NCBI GenBank assembly: GCA_015163875.1
Contig: JAAOIH010000010.1
Location: 1-42,180, forward strand
DNA from: Bdellovibrionales bacterium
GTDB lineage: Bacteria > Bdellovibrionota > Bdellovibrionia > Bdellovibrionales > UBA1609
DNA length: 42,180 nucleotides
Direction: 5' to 3'
In this document: positions 40,302 through 42,180 of the stretch, one piece after another
Layout: each line of letters opens with the position of its first letter
Position numbering within the stretch: position 1 is the stretch's first letter
Made by a program: the position numbers and the translations under genes
The notes under the pieces: generated by a model
Database searches by the model: none
What the model was told of the DNA's origin: nothing
What the model saw: only the letters and a program-made list of their open reading frames with translations

Positions 40302-40439
40302 CTATCCTTCTTGTACACTATAACGGTTGCGTGACGCAACTACTTTAGAAAAAAATATACTTTTTTCTATAAAATTTATAAAAACACTACTTAAAATATT
40401 GTAAATATCTGTAAACTTTAATCTATTTTTAATTTCCAT
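40302..40439 (-). CDS. Chimeric 45-codon leader ORF made by the duplication
   Basis: Copy B of the 34-bp repeat carries a second pepP start codon (40437-40439) inside the end of glpK. From there the frame stays open through the cassette leader for 45 codons and stops with TAG at 40302-40304, immediately before the toxin ATG. The first eight residues equal those of PepP (MEIKNRLK). It has no known function. If translated it would couple glpK translation to the toxin gene. The open frame could be chance, although AT-rich non-coding DNA seldom stays open this long. Confidence 0.35.
   Translation of the reverse strand: MEIKNRLKFTDIYNILSSVFINFIEKSIFFSKVVASRNRYSVQEG
40326..40340. promoter_or_regulatory. 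Perfect palindrome upstream of the toxin gene, candidate operator
   Basis: GTTGCG-TGA-CGCAAC is a perfect 6-bp inverted repeat with a 3-nt centre, unusually GC-rich for this DNA. On the minus strand a TATAGT -10-like box lies 4 nt downstream, so the palindrome would sit in the promoter spacer. That is a normal place for repression by the antitoxin's HTH. Confidence 0.55.
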
Positions 40440-40450
40440 GGTAGACTTTA
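40417..40450. repeat. 34-bp direct repeat, copy B (glpK end)
   Basis: This copy contains the last seven codons of glpK with its TAA, plus a silent duplicate of the pepP start codon. It is identical to copy A at 39044-39077. Confidence 0.99.
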
Positions 40451-41928
40451 GCACACTTAATTGCTTTTTTCCAACGGTCTAGGGTGGTCTTTCTTGTAGA
40501 GGGGGGCATTTTGCTTACAAATACTTTGTCGAGTTTGCAAAACTTTTTAATTTCTGACAAGTTTTTCCAGTAGCCTGATCCTAAGCCTGATAAAAATGCC
40601 GCGCCTTTAATGGTGCTTTCTACATTTTTTAAGCGAATGATTTTTTTATTTAAATAGTTGGCTTGCATTTGTAGTAATAAATTATTTTTACTAGCCCCTC
40701 CATCTACTTTTAAAAATTTTAATGACAAGCCCAAGTCTTCTTCCATTGCATTTAATATATCTACATTTTGTAAGGCCAAGGCTTCAAGGCAGGCATAAGC
40801 AATATTGCTTTTGCTTGTTCCTCTTGTTAGGCCTAAAAATATTCCTCGAACATTTGATTGCCAATAAGGGGCGCTTAGTCCGTTAAAGGCTGGAACAAAA
40901 ACTACTCCGTCAGAGCTTTTAGATTTTTTTGCCAAAGCTTCTATTTTATCGCTGCTTTTAAAAAAATTTAATTCATCTCTTAGCCATTGAACACTTGCTC
41001 CGCAAATAAAAGCCCCGCCTTCTAAAGCATATACTGCTTTTTTTTCGTCTTTAAGTTTCCATGCTACAGTTGTTAGTAATTTATTTTTAGATTCTACTTT
41101 TTTACTTCCTGTGTTTAATAAAATAAAACTTCCTGTTCCATAAGTGCATTTTGCTTCGCCTTTTAAAAAAGCGCCTTGCCCAAATAAAGCTGCCTGTTGA
41201 TCGCCTGCCACCCCCGTAATCGGGATACCACTGGGTAATACTTTTAAGCCTTTAGTAACTCCAAACAAACTTGTACTTTCTGTAATTTTTGGTAAAACTT
41301 TTTTTGAAACTTTAAATATTTTTAATAAATCTTTATCCCATTTTAAAGTATCAATATTCATTAACTGAGTTCTTGACGCATTAGACACATCGGTTTTAAA
41401 ACTTTCGCCTGCTGTTAATTTATAAATTAAAAAAGAATCTATTGTTCCTATTTTTAAATTTTTATTTTTTTTTACTTTGGAGGAGTTTTTTAAAAGCCAA
41501 TTTATTTTAGATGAAGAAAAATAAGGATCTATTGTAAGACCTGTTTTTTTATAAATTAATTGCTCTAATTTCTTTTTTTTTAAATTGTCACAAAATTTTT
41601 CTGTTCTTCGGCATTGCCAAACAATGGCATTATTTAACGACCTTCCTGTTTTTCCATCAAAGGCCACCGCCGTTTCTCTTTGATTAGTAATTCCAATAGA
41701 TGCAATTTGTTGAGGCAAAATTCCGGATTTTTTTAAAACTTGTTTTATTCCCCACACCACACTTAACCAAATTTCTTCTGGATTATGCTCTACCCAACCA
41801 GGTTTAGGAAAAATTTGTGAAAATTCTTTATTAACTTGTAAAACAACACTGCCTTTATGATTAACTAAAGCCACAGTAGTCCCAGTTGTGCCTTGATCAA
41901 TTGCTAAAATATATTTTTGTGCACCCAT
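40429..41928 (-). CDS. glpK: Glycerol kinase
   Basis: This 499-residue FGGY-family kinase phosphorylates glycerol to glycerol 3-phosphate in the cytoplasm, the substrate of GlpD. The N-terminal phosphate loop is AIDQGTTGTT. Further FGGY motifs are GITNQRETAV, WQCRRTEKFC, GVAGDQQAALFGQGAF and KVDGGASKNN. Length is standard. The last codons and stop are inside copy B of the 34-bp repeat. Its coding end is intact despite the cassette. No glpF transporter gene is in the window. No clear ribosome site; REP-like repeats lie upstream. Confidence 0.97.
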   Translation of the reverse strand: MGAQKYILAIDQGTTGTTVALVNHKGSVVLQVNKEFSQIFPKPGWVEHNPEEIWLSVVWGIKQVLKKSGILPQQIASIGITNQRETAVAFDGKTGRSLNNAIVWQCRRTEKFCDNLKKKKLEQLIYKKTGLTIDPYFSSSKINWLLKNSSKVKKNKNLKIGTIDSFLIYKLTAGESFKTDVSNASRTQLMNIDTLKWDKDLLKIFKVSKKVLPKITESTSLFGVTKGLKVLPSGIPITGVAGDQQAALFGQGAFLKGEAKCTYGTGSFILLNTGSKKVESKNKLLTTVAWKLKDEKKAVYALEGGAFICGASVQWLRDELNFFKSSDKIEALAKKSKSSDGVVFVPAFNGLSAPYWQSNVRGIFLGLTRGTSKSNIAYACLEALALQNVDILNAMEEDLGLSLKFLKVDGGASKNNLLLQMQANYLNKKIIRLKNVESTIKGAAFLSGLGSGYWKNLSEIKKFCKLDKVFVSKMPPSTRKTTLDRWKKAIKCAKVYHGN

Positions 41929-42024
41929 GCAAGTATTTTAATCTTGGTATTCTGGTTTTACAATCTCTATTAAGACCTCATGTACGACTTGAGAGTCACA
42001 GGATCGACTAGGGATCGACTTGAG

Positions 42025-42180
42025 CGACTTGAGGGTCAGGTACACCTTGGGGTCAGGAGCGACTTGAGGGTCAGGTACACCCTTGAGGGTCAGGTACACC
42101 CCATTTTAGGGGGTGTACCTGACCCTCAAGTCGTTCCTTGACTCCTCACATTTTAGGGGGTGTACCTGACCCTCAAGTCG
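42025..42180. repeat. REP-like repeat cluster at right edge
   Basis: A 22-bp unit beginning CGACTTGAGGGTCAGG and ending TACACC occurs at 42025-42046 and 42060-42081. A copy lacking three bases is at 42082-42100. Exact inverted copies lie at 42112-42133 and 42159-42180. The pair 42082-42102 and 42110-42130 forms a perfect 21-bp stem with a 7-nt loop (ATTTTAG). Degenerate pieces begin near 41983. The cluster is much richer in GC than its surroundings and runs off the window. It resembles REP elements mobilised by RAYT transposases, though none is visible here. Confidence 0.9.

Larger units (their letters stand above)
39044..40450 (-). mobile_element. Toxin-antitoxin cassette inserted between glpK and pepP
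   Basis: The segment consists of copy A of a perfect 34-bp direct repeat, 1339 bp of unique DNA, and copy B. The unique part holds only the antitoxin gene, the toxin gene and a 115-bp leader. There is no transposase or integrase. Deleting one repeat unit (1373 bp) restores a glpK-pepP junction in which the pepP ATG lies inside the end of glpK and the two genes overlap by 11 nt (ATGGAAATTAA). The duplication therefore keeps both host genes complete. A classic target-site duplication of this length would be unusual, so the mechanism is open. Confidence 0.7.

Noticed and set aside
42025-42180. CRISPR array at the right edge
   Set aside because: Units are in both orientations with irregular short spacers, and no cas genes are near; inverted REP-like repeats explain it better.

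Overview
This 42 kb window is a bacterial chromosome segment, very AT-rich (about 30% GC by eye), densely packed, with many Lys/Asn/Ile-rich proteins and rather few strong ribosome binding sites. The gene set fits a free-living or predatory relative of Bdellovibrio (phylum Bdellovibrionota). The reasons are an MglA-type Ras-like GTPase in a dnaX-ybaB-recR operon, a DksA-like protein that has lost its zinc cysteines, many small lipoproteins and secreted peptidases, a VWA lipoprotein and a mitochondrial-type aconitase. This assignment is inference; a 16S or concatenated-marker placement would settle it.

Layout. 1-428 holds no convincing gene but has two overlapping hairpins. 429-6041 carries a DUF4143 AAA ATPase, heme O synthase (ctaB), a DksA-like regulator, a Na+/Ca2+-type exchanger and a long phenylalanine 4-hydroxylase. 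6070-11892 holds a secreted unknown protein facing a D-Ala-D-Ala dipeptidase, two tandem chloramphenicol-acetyltransferase-fold proteins, an AhpF-like reductase and an SLC13 carboxylate transporter. 11925-13163 is an M14 carboxypeptidase. 13345-16776 is an information-processing cluster: the SRP RNA gene (ffs), dnaX, ybaB, recR and mglA. 16773-18011 is a VWA lipoprotein, followed by tRNA-Phe(GAA). 18287-23286 is one long minus-strand run: TadB-like, TadC-like, an unknown protein, a PEGA-tailed protein kinase, uppP and a trans-sulfuration PLP enzyme. 23340-23825 is a histone-H1-like gene with its own promoter and terminator. 23862-31152 mixes a PQ-loop/zinc-ribbon protein, 3-hydroxyacyl-CoA dehydrogenase, lipoproteins, a matrixin protease, unknown proteins and a purine/methylthioadenosine salvage pair (purine nucleoside phosphorylase and mtaD). 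31266-36005 holds aconitase, an outer-membrane barrel protein and glpD. 36022-37776 has a HAD phosphatase and an alpha/beta hydrolase. 37789-41928 is glpK-pepP, split by a toxin-antitoxin cassette. The right edge (42025-42180) is a cluster of REP-like repeats.

The most striking observation is at 39044-40450. A compact two-gene module (small putative toxin plus Panacea/SocA-domain antitoxin) sits exactly between glpK and pepP. It is flanked by a perfect 34-bp direct repeat that contains both the glpK stop codon and the pepP start codon. Removing one repeat unit (1373 bp) would rebuild an ancestral glpK-pepP arrangement in which the two genes overlap by 11 nt. Both host genes are therefore left intact, and the duplicated pepP start opens a 45-codon chimeric leader ORF that stops directly against the toxin ATG.

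A second theme is short tandem duplication. Perfect or near-perfect direct repeats cover gene ends (phhA, the SLC13/M14 junction, dnaX, aconitase, the pnp-mtaD spacer), and 12-bp or 6-bp in-frame tandem repeats sit inside glpD, a lipoprotein and a kinase-linked protein. A third is an MglA carrying changes at both positions (G21 and Q82 in Myxococcus numbering) that control GTP hydrolysis.
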